A DNA stretch of 64,000 nt from Microbacterium sp. SS28. GTDB lineage: Bacteria; Actinomycetota; Actinomycetes; Actinomycetales; Microbacteriaceae. Of the stretch, positions 49,488 to 58,278 are shown piece after piece (the stretch's first letter is position 1; every line of letters starts with the position of its first letter). The stretch covers positions 124,001 through 188,000 of the forward strand of contig NZ_JAKWJP010000001.1 in NCBI RefSeq assembly GCF_022761035.1, written 5' to 3'. Below the pieces are notes generated by a model. That model was not told where the DNA came from, did no database searches, and worked only from the letters and a program-made list of their open reading frames with translations. Position numbers and translations under genes: made by a program.

Positions 49488-50809
49488 GCGGCCCGCTCGC
49501 GATCGGCGGCGTCAGCGGGGTCCTCCGCAACCTCCTCGACAACGGGATCGTCGAGGCGGGGCCTGCGGTCGGCACCGTCAAGGTCACGGCGATCGCACCG
49601 GACGCCATCAAACTCAACGAACCCGACTCCGAACCGGGCCTCAACCTGTTCCTGTACCGCGTGAGCCCCAATCCCGGCTGGCGCAACGTCGGGCTCCCCG
49701 AGTTCGATCCCGCCGGCGGGCGCACGTCGAACCCACCCCTCGCCCTCGACCTGCACTATCTCCTCACTGCCTACGGCACGGCGGACTTCGAGGCCGAGAT
49801 CCTGCTCGGCTACGCGATGTCGATCCTGCACGCGCACCCCGTGCTCGACCGCGCCTCCATCACGACGGCGCTGCAAGCGGGGGTCGTGAGCGGGAGCATC
49901 CTTCCTCCTGCGTACGCGGCGCTCGCCGCAGCCGACCTCGCCGACCAGGCCGCCGCGATCACGGTCACGACCGAGCCGATCGACTCGGAGGAGATGTCGC
50001 GCCTCTGGTCGGCGATCCAGGCGAACTACCGCCCGAGTGTCGGCTATCTCGTGACGGTCGTCCTCATCGAGGCGACGAAGCCCGTGCGCAGCGGGCCGCC
50101 CGTCCTCACGCGGGGCGACCCCGCCCCGAACGGGGGTCGCGAGCCCGGCGTGTTCGTCCACGCCGATCTGCTGCCACCCGTGCCGACCGTGTTCCGCGTC
50201 GTGCCGGCGACGCCGCAGCCCGCGGCTGCCCTGGGCGAGACGGTGCGCATCGCCGGCGCGCACCTGAACGGCACGAGCGTCGAGGTGCGGTTCGCGCATC
50301 CGACGCTCGCCGCACCCGTCGTCGTGCCGATCGGCGCGAACGCCGAGCGCGACTTCATCGACGTGGCGCTCCCCGCGAGTCCCGGCGCCGACGCCGCGTG
50401 GCCGGCCGGCACGTGGACCGTCCGCGTCTCGCTCGTCGCGCCGACCGAGACCGTCGCGCGCGAGACGAACGCCGCCGCGATGCAGCTCGCCCCCGTCATC
50501 CGCTTCGGGGGCGCGACGGGCGCCGTGCGCGACGCCGTCTCAGGCTTCGTCACGGCGACTGTCGAGGTCTCTCCCGAGGTGCGACCCGGCCAGCGGGCGA
50601 CCCTCGCACTCGGCGGCGACACGGCGCTCGCCGAACCGCACCCGGCCGTCACGGACACGCTGTCGTTCGAATACGGCGACATCCCGGGTGGACCGCAGTG
50701 GGTGCGCGTCACGATCGACGGTGCGGAGAGCCGGCTCATCCTGTTGAGCCCCAAGACGCCGCCCGACCCGCCGGCGTTCGACCCCGTCCAGACGATCACG
50801 GTGCCATGA
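49484..50809 (+). CDS. eCIS DUF4255 protein (Afp16/Pvc16-like cap or terminator)
   Basis: A 441-residue protein. Residues 1-190 are the DUF4255 domain (LRNLLDNGIVEAGPAVGTVKVTAIAPDAIKLNEPDSEPGLNLFLYRVSPNPGWRN, ALDLHYLLTAYG, AEILLGYAMSILHAHPVLDR), which in Afp16/Pvc16 ends the growing tube and sheath and sets particle length. The C-terminal half consists of IPT/Ig-like beta domains (TVFRVVPATPQPAAALGETVRIAGAHL...), seen in longer actinobacterial versions. ATGA-coupled to both neighbours. Confidence 0.93.
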   Translation: MSGPLAIGGVSGVLRNLLDNGIVEAGPAVGTVKVTAIAPDAIKLNEPDSEPGLNLFLYRVSPNPGWRNVGLPEFDPAGGRTSNPPLALDLHYLLTAYGTADFEAEILLGYAMSILHAHPVLDRASITTALQAGVVSGSILPPAYAALAAADLADQAAAITVTTEPIDSEEMSRLWSAIQANYRPSVGYLVTVVLIEATKPVRSGPPVLTRGDPAPNGGREPGVFVHADLLPPVPTVFRVVPATPQPAAALGETVRIAGAHLNGTSVEVRFAHPTLAAPVVVPIGANAERDFIDVALPASPGADAAWPAGTWTVRVSLVAPTETVARETNAAAMQLAPVIRFGGATGAVRDAVSGFVTATVEVSPEVRPGQRATLALGGDTALAEPHPAVTDTLSFEYGDIPGGPQWVRVTIDGAESRLILLSPKTPPDPPAFDPVQTITVP

Positions 50810-52668
50810 GCACGCCGGCCGCGTTCGAGGGGGATCAGACCCCGCCCGAGGAGTCCAGCGCTCCTCTCGTCGCCGAGCTCGCGCGCATCGCGGCCCTCCT
50901 GCGCGGCGAGGCCGCGCCCCGGCAGGAGACCGGCGACACTCCCCTCGACGATCTCGCGGGACGACTCGGACTCTCGCCGTTCGAGCGCGACGTCCTCGTC
51001 CTCGCCGCCGCGGTCGAGCTCGACGCGCAGATCGCGGCGACCGTCGCGGCAGCTCAGGGCGGCACGGCTTCGCCGACCTTCGGGCTCGCGCTGGCGGCGC
51101 TCCCCCACGCGCACTGGGACGCCCTGTCGCCCGATCGCCCCCTGCGCCGTCGACGGCTCGTACGGCTCGGGCCGGGCGACATCCTCGCCCTGCGCCCGCT
51201 CCGCATCGATGAGGCCGTGCTGCACCGCCTGACGGGACTCGGAGCGGGGCGCCTCGACGGCCTCCTCGCGGATCAGCGCGCCGGCGGCCTCACCGCCGCG
51301 CAGGTCGAACTCGCCGCCGAGCTCGCGAGCGCGGTGCGCGCCGTCGACGGCCCCGTCCTCGTGCACCTCGCCGGAGCGGATGCCGACACGCGCGCGGGAG
51401 TCGTCGCGCGCCTCGCCGCGAGTCTCGGCGGAGGCGTGCTCGCGGTGAGCGACGCCGTCGCCGCCGAGCGCGACGCCGCCGACACGGCCGCGGTGCTCGA
51501 CCGCGAGGCCCTGCTCGACGGGCGCCTCGTTGCGACCGACGACGTGCGGCTGCTCGCACTGCTCGAGACGGAGGTCGTCGTGACGGACGCCGCAGGAGAG
51601 GCCGCGGGGCGCGTGACGCTCGCCCGCACGGTGCCGCTTCCGACCGCATCGGAGGAGGCGGAGCTGTGGCGCGCGGCGCTCGAGCGCTCCGACGCCGAGA
51701 TCATCCGCGTCGCCGAGCGCGAGCTCTCGCAGCACTTCCGTCTGCCCGCGGGTGTCGTGGCCGCTGTCGCCGCCGAGTGGCGGGCGCTCGCCGACCCCGA
51801 CCTGGCGGCGCTTCGGCGCCTCGTGCGCGAGCGTTCGCGCACGGGCTTCGGCGCGCTCGCGCAGCGGATCGAGCCCCGTGCGACCTGGGACGACCTCGTG
51901 CTCCCCCCGGGTCAGCAAGAGCTGCTGCAGGAGATCGAGCGGCACGTCCGGCATCGTGCGATCGTCCTCGACGAGTGGGGGTTCGCGAGCCGCTCCGACC
52001 GCGGACTCGGAGTGACCGCTCTCTTCGCGGGCGAGAGCGGCACGGGCAAGACGATGGCCGCCGAGGTCCTCGCGGGATCGCTCGGCCTCGACCTCTACCG
52101 CATCGACCTCTCGGCACTCGTGAGCAAGTACATCGGCGAGACCGAGAAGCACCTGTCGATCGTCTTCGACGCGGCCGAGGCATCCGGTGCCGTCCTCCTC
52201 TTCGATGAGGCGGACGCGCTCTTCGGCAAGCGCAGCGACGTCAAGGACAGCCACGATCGCTACGCGAACCTCGAGGTCGCCTATCTGCTGCAGCGCATGG
52301 AGTCCTACCGCGGGCTCGCGATCCTGACGACGAATCTGCGGGGCAACGTCGACCGAGCGTTCCTGCGCCGCATCCGGTTCGTCGTGCAGTTCCCCTTCCC
52401 GGATCAGGCCTCGCGCACCGAGATCTGGCGCACCGTGTTCCCCGCGGCGACGCCGCTCGCCGACGTCGACTTCGCCGCCCTCGCACGCATGCAGCTGAGC
52501 GGAGGCGCGATCCGCCAGATCGCCCTCTCGGCGGCTTTCGCCGCGGCCGGCGAAGGGGTGGCCGTGGGGCCGGAGCATCTGCTGCGCGCCGCGACGCGCG
52601 AAGTCGCGAAGTCGGAGCGCACCCTCACCGCGGCCGAGACGGGCGCCCTGCGCGGGGGGTCGGCATGA
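50806..52668 (+). CDS. eCIS AAA+ ATPase (Afp15/Pvc15-like)
   Basis: A 620-residue ATPase. The N-terminal 390 residues hold the helical DUF-type region found in eCIS ATPases (GRLGLSPFERDVLVLAAAVELD). The AAA+ core has Walker A GESGTGKT at 409-416, Walker B LLFDEADALF with D467-E468, sensor and arginine-finger segments ILTTNLRGNVDRAFLRRIRFVVQFPFPD, and a lid with GGAIRQIALSAAFAA. Afp15/Pvc15 is needed for cargo loading or particle assembly. It directly precedes the cargo genes here. Confidence 0.95.
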   Translation: MSTPAAFEGDQTPPEESSAPLVAELARIAALLRGEAAPRQETGDTPLDDLAGRLGLSPFERDVLVLAAAVELDAQIAATVAAAQGGTASPTFGLALAALPHAHWDALSPDRPLRRRRLVRLGPGDILALRPLRIDEAVLHRLTGLGAGRLDGLLADQRAGGLTAAQVELAAELASAVRAVDGPVLVHLAGADADTRAGVVARLAASLGGGVLAVSDAVAAERDAADTAAVLDREALLDGRLVATDDVRLLALLETEVVVTDAAGEAAGRVTLARTVPLPTASEEAELWRAALERSDAEIIRVAERELSQHFRLPAGVVAAVAAEWRALADPDLAALRRLVRERSRTGFGALAQRIEPRATWDDLVLPPGQQELLQEIERHVRHRAIVLDEWGFASRSDRGLGVTALFAGESGTGKTMAAEVLAGSLGLDLYRIDLSALVSKYIGETEKHLSIVFDAAEASGAVLLFDEADALFGKRSDVKDSHDRYANLEVAYLLQRMESYRGLAILTTNLRGNVDRAFLRRIRFVVQFPFPDQASRTEIWRTVFPAATPLADVDFAALARMQLSGGAIRQIALSAAFAAAGEGVAVGPEHLLRAATREVAKSERTLTAAETGALRGGSA

Positions 52669-52925
52669 CGCGCATCGACGTGCACATCGACCGACTCGTC
52701 CTGCGCGGCGTGCCCCCCGAGCTCGCCGAGGGCCTCGGTCCCCTCGTCGAGGTGCGGCTGAGCGAACTCGCGACGGCCGACCGCCGCGGCGACGAGGCCC
52801 CCGCGTGGGCGGCGCCGCCACCCCGGCGCGCGGCCATCACCGACCGCGACGGACTCGCGGCCCACATCGCGCGCGACGTCTGGGCGTCGGCGGGCGGTCG
52901 CCTGTCCGGGGAGATGTCGCCATGA
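52665..52925 (+). CDS. Small eCIS-linked protein (86 aa)
   Basis: A short acidic/basic protein starting MTRIDVHIDRLVLRGVPPELAEGLGPLVEVRLSEL. The pattern resembles small conserved proteins found next to eCIS ATPases. No known domain. ATGA overlap with the ATPase gene and with the following cargo gene. Could be a chaperone or adaptor between ATPase and cargo, which is inference. Confidence 0.75.
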   Translation: MTRIDVHIDRLVLRGVPPELAEGLGPLVEVRLSELATADRRGDEAPAWAAPPPRRAAITDRDGLAAHIARDVWASAGGRLSGEMSP

Positions 52926-55900
52926 CGCGCGCCCCCGCGACCACTGCGCACACGGATGCCGCGCCCCCGCGCCGCGTGTCGCACCGCCACGACGCGACCG
53001 AGCGTCAGGCCGACCGCGCCGCCGACATCGTCGCGCGCGGCGGGAGCGTCACAGGCTGGTCGTTCGCGAGCGTGCCGGCCGAGGCATCCGTCCACCGTGA
53101 CGAGGAGGAGAAGAAGAAGCCGGTGCAGGATCCGACGATGGCGCCGCCGACGCCGAAATCGACGAGCGACTCTCTCGTCGAAGGCCTCGGCAAGGCCGGG
53201 GAGGCTGCGCTGAAGTCGAAGCCCGGCCGCGAGGTGCAGGACAAGGTCACCGAGATCAAGCCGCTCGCGGGCGCCGTCGCGGCAGGCATGCTCGTGGCCG
53301 GCAAGGAGGTGCCCATCCCCCTCGGCAAGGGCGTCACGCTGGGGGTCAAGGTCGACGGACTCACCGAAGGAAAGGTGAACTCGGTCGGCGCCACGCTCAG
53401 CTGGGGCGGCGGCTCGCCGAAGTCGGCGACCGGCAAGAAGGCGCCCGTCCTGGATCCGATGAGCGAGAAGCTCATGGCCTCGATCCGAGCCCAGACCGAG
53501 GCCCACGCCGAGCCGCCGGTCGCGAAGCCGGCGGGTGTCGGCATCCCGGGGCTGCCGACCCCGAAGACCCCCACGCCATCCGGACCGGGGTGGTCGTTCA
53601 GCCCCTTCGCGCCGGGAGCCGTGCCCATCGGCATCCGGCCGCTGCCCGGCTCGGCCAAGAAGGGCGACGCGAACGCCGACCAGGCCGCCCCGACCGAAGA
53701 GCCGAAGAAGGAGGACGAGATCAAGCGCGCCCCCGCAACGGCGACCGAGACTGCGTCGGACATCGACACGAGCGGTGTGGATGCCGCGACCCGCGGCGGC
53801 GGGCGCGCGCTCGACCCGGGTCTCCGTCACTCGATGGAGGCGCGCTTCGGCTACGACTTCTCGTCCGTGCGGCTGCACGACGACCCGCAGGCGGCGAGCG
53901 CCGCGGCAGGAGTGGATGCCGCGGCCTTCACCGTCGGCGAGCACATCGTGTTCGCATCCGGCCGCTTCGACCCGTCGAGTCCACAGGGCCGGCACCTCAT
54001 CGCGCACGAACTCGCCCACGTCGTGCAGGAGCGCGGCAATGCGGCGCCGCGGACGACCGGTGCGCCCACGCGCATCCACCGGCTCGACGTGGGCAACTGG
54101 TTCGCGCTGCTGTTCGGCGGCGAGGGCACGTGGACCGAGAACGAGCTGCGGTCGTACCTCCGCAAGATCACGGCGGCGCGCGCGCACGAGGGCTGGTGGG
54201 AGTCCGACAACAAGGCGCGTGCGATCGTCCGCAAGTGGAAGGCGGGGACGCCGGGGTGGGAGCTGACCGGCACGCAGATGGCGCTGCTCACCGACGAGAT
54301 GCTCGACGGGGCCGTGCTCGACGAAGACGAGAACGCGATCCTCGACCTGCTCGAGTCGGCGAGCGCCGATGAGCTGATCGTGCTCTTCCGGGATCCGCCC
54401 AAGCGCTACGCGGCGCTCAACGACGCGTTCGACGGCGCGGAGCAGACCCGCCTCGACCAGCTCGTGACGCAGCGGTTCGCGGGCGGCGGCAAGGCCCTCG
54501 AACAGGGGACCGTGAACGTCGTCGGCCCCGCGCTCCCGGTCGGCTCGCCGATCTTCCCCTTCGATCCGGCGCAGTTCGACGCGCGGTTCGAAGCCGAGTA
54601 CTACGGGCTCGACCCGGCATCCGTCGTCGAGCACTTCTCCCCCGCGGATCGCGTCAAGGCGCGAGAACACGTCTTGCGCACGACACTTCCGCGGTGGAAG
54701 GGCGAGCTCGACGCGGCCACGCGCGCACGCGTCAAGGAGAAGGATCCGGCCCGGCTGCGGGAGCTCGAGAAGAAGGAGGGCAAGCTCGACCAGCGCGTGC
54801 GCGCCCTCGACATCTTCATCGCCGCCACACTGCAGGTCGTTCCGGCCTCGCCCGGCGAGGCGATCGCGAGCACCTCCGCGGTGACCGGCCCCCGGGCCAA
54901 GGCGGCGCGCGAAGCATTGACGCCTCCGCGCCCTCCCAAGCCGACGCCGGCCGCGCCTGCACCCCCGCCCGCGGCCCCCGCGAGCCCTCCGGTGTCGACG
55001 ACGGCCCCGGGCGTCACGCAGACCAAGGCCGAGCGCCTCGCCGAGGCCGCGCGCAAGCAGGCCGAGGCCGCCCGTCGAGCGAAGGACGAAGCCGCCCGCA
55101 AGAAGGCCGAAGCAGAGCGGAAGGCCAAGGAAGCAGCTGAACGCAAGGCCATGTTCGCTCCGGGCGGCAAGTACCGCACGCTCGTCGCGGCGACGCTCGC
55201 GAAGATCATCACGGATGCATACGACGCCGCTCTGAAATCGGGCAAGGCGGCCGGCACAACCGAGATCGAGCGCATGGCGGAGCCCGCGAAGAATGCCACC
55301 GACGAGGTCTTCGCGTCGTTCTACGGCGCCGGGACGCGCCCTGAGCTGACGTTCGGCGGCGCGACGCCGACGCTGTTCTCGTGGCACGATCGGCAGACTC
55401 GCGCGGTGCGCTCGGCGAAGCCCGACGAGCGCGTCAACTGGGCGCTCGACCAGATCCGGTACTACTTCCGCTCCGACGAGGCGTTCGACGCGATCAACGC
55501 CGAGTGCGACGCGCACCCCCAGACCGTGAACAACCGGCCGAACGAAGAGGCTCAGGCGCTCGAAGCCGTCGCGCAGGCGACGGTCTCGGCGGGAGTGAGC
55601 GACAAGTGGGAGAACGACCCGCAGACCACGGCCGACAAGCTCATCTTCATCGACCGCAACTGGGGCGGCGCGCAGACGGGCGGGAAGATCTACGTCGACA
55701 TGCTGCAGAGCGGGAAGGTCGACGAGGACCGCCGCGCCCGGTGGGACATGTTCCAGACCCTCATCCACGAGTACGGGCACACGCTCGCGCACGCCGACTA
55801 CCGCACGTACGCCGGCAAGCTCAAGCGCACCTCGGACCGGGAGTGGAACACCCTCATGGAGGGTGTCGACAGCCTGCTCACCGACGTGGTGTGGGCGCGC

Positions 55901-56122
55901 AGCGGTCGCAAGCGGCTCGCCGACAAGCCGACCCGCGTGCTCGTCGAAGGTGCCGCATGGGCGGCGCTGCCCCCGATCGCTATGCGACCGCCGAGCGCGT
56001 ACGCGTCGATCACGGAAGCGCAGCGGCTCGTCGACCTCGTCGGCGCGGACAACGTGTGGACCGCGTACTTCCTCGGGAAGGTCGACCGCATCGGTGCGAA
56101 GGCAGACGGGAGCCCGCCGTGA
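52922..56122 (+). CDS. eCIS-core (DUF4157) cargo protein 1 with second metalloprotease-like domain
   Basis: A 1066-residue candidate effector. N-terminus: TERQADRAADIVARGG then GWSFASVP at about 45-52, shared with cargo 2. Residues 60-285: variable Lys/Pro-rich part. Residues 290-372: eCIS-core (DUF4157) domain, ALDPGLRHSMEARFGYDFSSVRLHDD ending with HELAHVVQ (H362-H366). Residues 680-740: Pro-rich then Ala/Lys/Glu coiled-coil. C-terminus: a second zinc-peptidase motif HEYGH at 949-953 in MFQTLIHEYGHTLAHADY, with a Glu in NTLMEGVDSLLTD as possible third ligand. DUF4157 marks eCIS-linked toxins. ATGA/GTGA overlaps on both sides. Confidence 0.9.
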   Translation: MTRAPATTAHTDAAPPRRVSHRHDATERQADRAADIVARGGSVTGWSFASVPAEASVHRDEEEKKKPVQDPTMAPPTPKSTSDSLVEGLGKAGEAALKSKPGREVQDKVTEIKPLAGAVAAGMLVAGKEVPIPLGKGVTLGVKVDGLTEGKVNSVGATLSWGGGSPKSATGKKAPVLDPMSEKLMASIRAQTEAHAEPPVAKPAGVGIPGLPTPKTPTPSGPGWSFSPFAPGAVPIGIRPLPGSAKKGDANADQAAPTEEPKKEDEIKRAPATATETASDIDTSGVDAATRGGGRALDPGLRHSMEARFGYDFSSVRLHDDPQAASAAAGVDAAAFTVGEHIVFASGRFDPSSPQGRHLIAHELAHVVQERGNAAPRTTGAPTRIHRLDVGNWFALLFGGEGTWTENELRSYLRKITAARAHEGWWESDNKARAIVRKWKAGTPGWELTGTQMALLTDEMLDGAVLDEDENAILDLLESASADELIVLFRDPPKRYAALNDAFDGAEQTRLDQLVTQRFAGGGKALEQGTVNVVGPALPVGSPIFPFDPAQFDARFEAEYYGLDPASVVEHFSPADRVKAREHVLRTTLPRWKGELDAATRARVKEKDPARLRELEKKEGKLDQRVRALDIFIAATLQVVPASPGEAIASTSAVTGPRAKAAREALTPPRPPKPTPAAPAPPPAAPASPPVSTTAPGVTQTKAERLAEAARKQAEAARRAKDEAARKKAEAERKAKEAAERKAMFAPGGKYRTLVAATLAKIITDAYDAALKSGKAAGTTEIERMAEPAKNATDEVFASFYGAGTRPELTFGGATPTLFSWHDRQTRAVRSAKPDERVNWALDQIRYYFRSDEAFDAINAECDAHPQTVNNRPNEEAQALEAVAQATVSAGVSDKWENDPQTTADKLIFIDRNWGGAQTGGKIYVDMLQSGKVDEDRRARWDMFQTLIHEYGHTLAHADYRTYAGKLKRTSDREWNTLMEGVDSLLTDVVWARSGRKRLADKPTRVLVEGAAWAALPPIAMRPPSAYASITEAQRLVDLVGADNVWTAYFLGKVDRIGAKADGSPP

Positions 56123-56619
56123 CCGATACTCTCGCGCGCTTCGTCGATGACGCAGACGTCTCGGAGTGGACCGGCCTGCCCGCCCACTCCACGATGAAGC
56201 TGGGCATCGACCACGATGACGCCTTCCTGTTCGACGGGGCGCTGGGCGACCCCCCGACCTCGACTCCGTGGACGTCGCTGCCGACCCGCCGGTTCACCGA
56301 CGGGCTTCGCGTGTGGCTCGACGACGATCGCGCGATCCTTCTCGAGGGCGCGATGCCCACCGCTGACGACGGGAGCTTCCTCGGCATTCCCGACCTCGGC
56401 CCGCCTGACGCCGCACTGGACTTCGAGTTCGGGCCGCTCCTGATCTCGCACGGCGAACTGGTCTACGGGTCGCGCGGCCTGGCGGTGTGCGTCAACCCGC
56501 GCAGCGGCGTGCTGCTCGCGCTCCGGGGGTTCGGGCCGACGACGGCCGACGACTACCTCCGCCGACTGCGTCCGGTCTCCGAACCCGAAATGCGACGTCC
56601 TGCGGGGAGGACGCCGTGA
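56119..56619 (+). CDS. Small protein between the two cargo genes, possible immunity protein
   Basis: A 166-residue acidic soluble protein without signal peptide, starting MTDTLARFVDDADVSEWTGLPAHSTMKLGIDHDDAFLFDGALGD and ending VYGSRGLAVCVNPRSGVLLALRGFGPTTADDYLRRLRP. It resembles no family I can name with certainty, but size, acidity (many Asp) and placement between two predicted toxins are typical of immunity proteins or cargo chaperones. GTG start overlaps the previous stop; its own stop overlaps the next GTG. Immunity is inference; an eCIS-loading adaptor is the main alternative. Confidence 0.7.
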   Translation: MTDTLARFVDDADVSEWTGLPAHSTMKLGIDHDDAFLFDGALGDPPTSTPWTSLPTRRFTDGLRVWLDDDRAILLEGAMPTADDGSFLGIPDLGPPDAALDFEFGPLLISHGELVYGSRGLAVCVNPRSGVLLALRGFGPTTADDYLRRLRPVSEPEMRRPAGRTP

Positions 56620-58268
56620 GCCTGGCGCACGCCCACCCCGCGACCCCCGCGCCCGAGCGCCCGAGCGGCATCCACGCCGTCGGGCGGGCCGATGCGCCCG
56701 CCGAGCGCGCGGCGGACCGGTTCGCCGAGGCAGCCGTCGCCCCCGCGGCAGCGGCCGGCTGGTCGTTCGCGGCGGTCCCCCCGCGTGCGCCGTCGGAAGC
56801 CGCGACGGTGGACGTGCGGCTGGACGGCGAGGGTCGCGCGCTCGACGCGCGGGAGCGCGCAGAGGCGCCGCAGGGCCTCGACCCCGACGCCGTGCGGGTG
56901 CACACCGACCCCGCCGCGCAGGACACCGCCGAGCGCGCGGGCGCCGCGGCGCTCACGGTCGGAACACGGATCGCGTTCGCCCGCGGACGGGAGCAGCGCG
57001 GCACCGAGCCGGGGCGGCGGCTGCTCGCACACGAGCTCGCCCACGCCGCGCAGCAGCGCGGCGGCGCGCACACCATCGTGCGGAGGCAGCCGGTGGCGCC
57101 CGTCACCCCCGTCACGACGCTCATGGGGCTCCCCGAGGCGGACCGCAAGCGCATCAAGGTCGTGACGGAATCGCAGGTCACGGTCCCCGGTATCGCGACG
57201 TCGTTCGACCCCAACGCCGTCCCGTACACGCCGCCGGCCGCGACGACGATCGCGATCGACCCCTCGGCGAGCGGCGTGCAGCCCAAGGGCCTGCAGAACA
57301 TCGTCGGGCAGCTGCTGGACGCGACAGTCCTGCCCGGGAACACGACGATCACGCTGAGACTCGCGCTCGCCAAGTACGGCGGGATCGACGGACTGTACCG
57401 CTTCACACACCACGCGCCGCCGCCCGCCGCCAAGGCCACCGCGACGACGCGCGTGCTCGTCGAGCAGCTCGGGGCGGCGGTCGCGCCGCCCGACCAGGCG
57501 GTGCCGGGCCCGCCCGAGCCGGGGAAGGATCCGCCGGCCGATCCGGTCGCCGACAAGATCAAGGACGCGGGCCTCGTCCACTCCCTCACGGGCGATCAGC
57601 TCGACGCCCTGCGCGGAGCCGTCTCGCGGCTGCCCGGCTCGCACCTCGCACTCGTCAAAGGGCTCACGATCGTGGTCGGCAGCCCGCCCGCGGGCGAGGA
57701 CGGGGAGTACGACGCCAAGACGCACACGGTGACGATTCGCAAGAGCGCGTTCGACAAGTCCGACGTGCGGTTCCTCGGGCGCGGCAACGTCCTGTCCTAC
57801 GCGTCCGAGGTGATCCTCCACGAGATCGGGCATGCCGTCGACGATGCCGACCTCCGCAAGGCGATGGCGGCCTACTCCGCGGCGGGAAAGGCGCAGACCG
57901 ACACCCTCGCGGCGAATGCCGACGCGAAGGGCAGCTACCCCAAGGGCGGGCCCGAGGAGAAGGCGATCAAGGCCGCCGAGCAGGCGACCAAGACCGCGCG
58001 CGACGCGCTCGCCGCCACGAAGAGCCGGTCCGGCTCGACCGTCACGTTCCAGGGAGGCACGGCCGACGTCGATGAGAAGGGCGGGGCGGCCGGCAAGGCG
58101 TTCCGCGAGGCGTCCAAGAAGGACGGCATCGCGGTGTCCGAGTACGGCACGACCGCGTGGAAGGAGAACTACGCCGAGGCGTACGCGCTCTACATCTCCT
58201 CTCCCGAGCTCCTGCAGGCACTGCGCCCTGCGACCTTCGCCCACCTTGCAGCCACCCTCCCGAAGTGA
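56616..58268 (+). CDS. eCIS-core (DUF4157) cargo protein 2 with second metalloprotease-like domain
   Basis: A 550-residue second candidate effector. N-terminus: PAERAADRFAEAAV then GWSFAAVPPRA (G48-W49), mirroring cargo 1. Residues 70-145: compact eCIS-core domain ending LLAHELAHAAQQR (H139-H143). Residues 290-345 are a linker, then a domain with GNVLSYASEVILHEIGHAVDDADL (HEIGH 402-406) and, about 125 residues later, KENYAEAYALYISSPELLQ, whose Glu residues suit the third zinc ligand of lethal-factor-like gluzincins. Predicted secreted peptidase toxin. GTG start with GGGGAGG 5 nt upstream; this is the last cargo gene before baseplate genes. Confidence 0.9.
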   Translation: MSLAHAHPATPAPERPSGIHAVGRADAPAERAADRFAEAAVAPAAAAGWSFAAVPPRAPSEAATVDVRLDGEGRALDARERAEAPQGLDPDAVRVHTDPAAQDTAERAGAAALTVGTRIAFARGREQRGTEPGRRLLAHELAHAAQQRGGAHTIVRRQPVAPVTPVTTLMGLPEADRKRIKVVTESQVTVPGIATSFDPNAVPYTPPAATTIAIDPSASGVQPKGLQNIVGQLLDATVLPGNTTITLRLALAKYGGIDGLYRFTHHAPPPAAKATATTRVLVEQLGAAVAPPDQAVPGPPEPGKDPPADPVADKIKDAGLVHSLTGDQLDALRGAVSRLPGSHLALVKGLTIVVGSPPAGEDGEYDAKTHTVTIRKSAFDKSDVRFLGRGNVLSYASEVILHEIGHAVDDADLRKAMAAYSAAGKAQTDTLAANADAKGSYPKGGPEEKAIKAAEQATKTARDALAATKSRSGSTVTFQGGTADVDEKGGAAGKAFREASKKDGIAVSEYGTTAWKENYAEAYALYISSPELLQALRPATFAHLAATLPK

Positions 58269-58278
58269 GGAGACGCAC

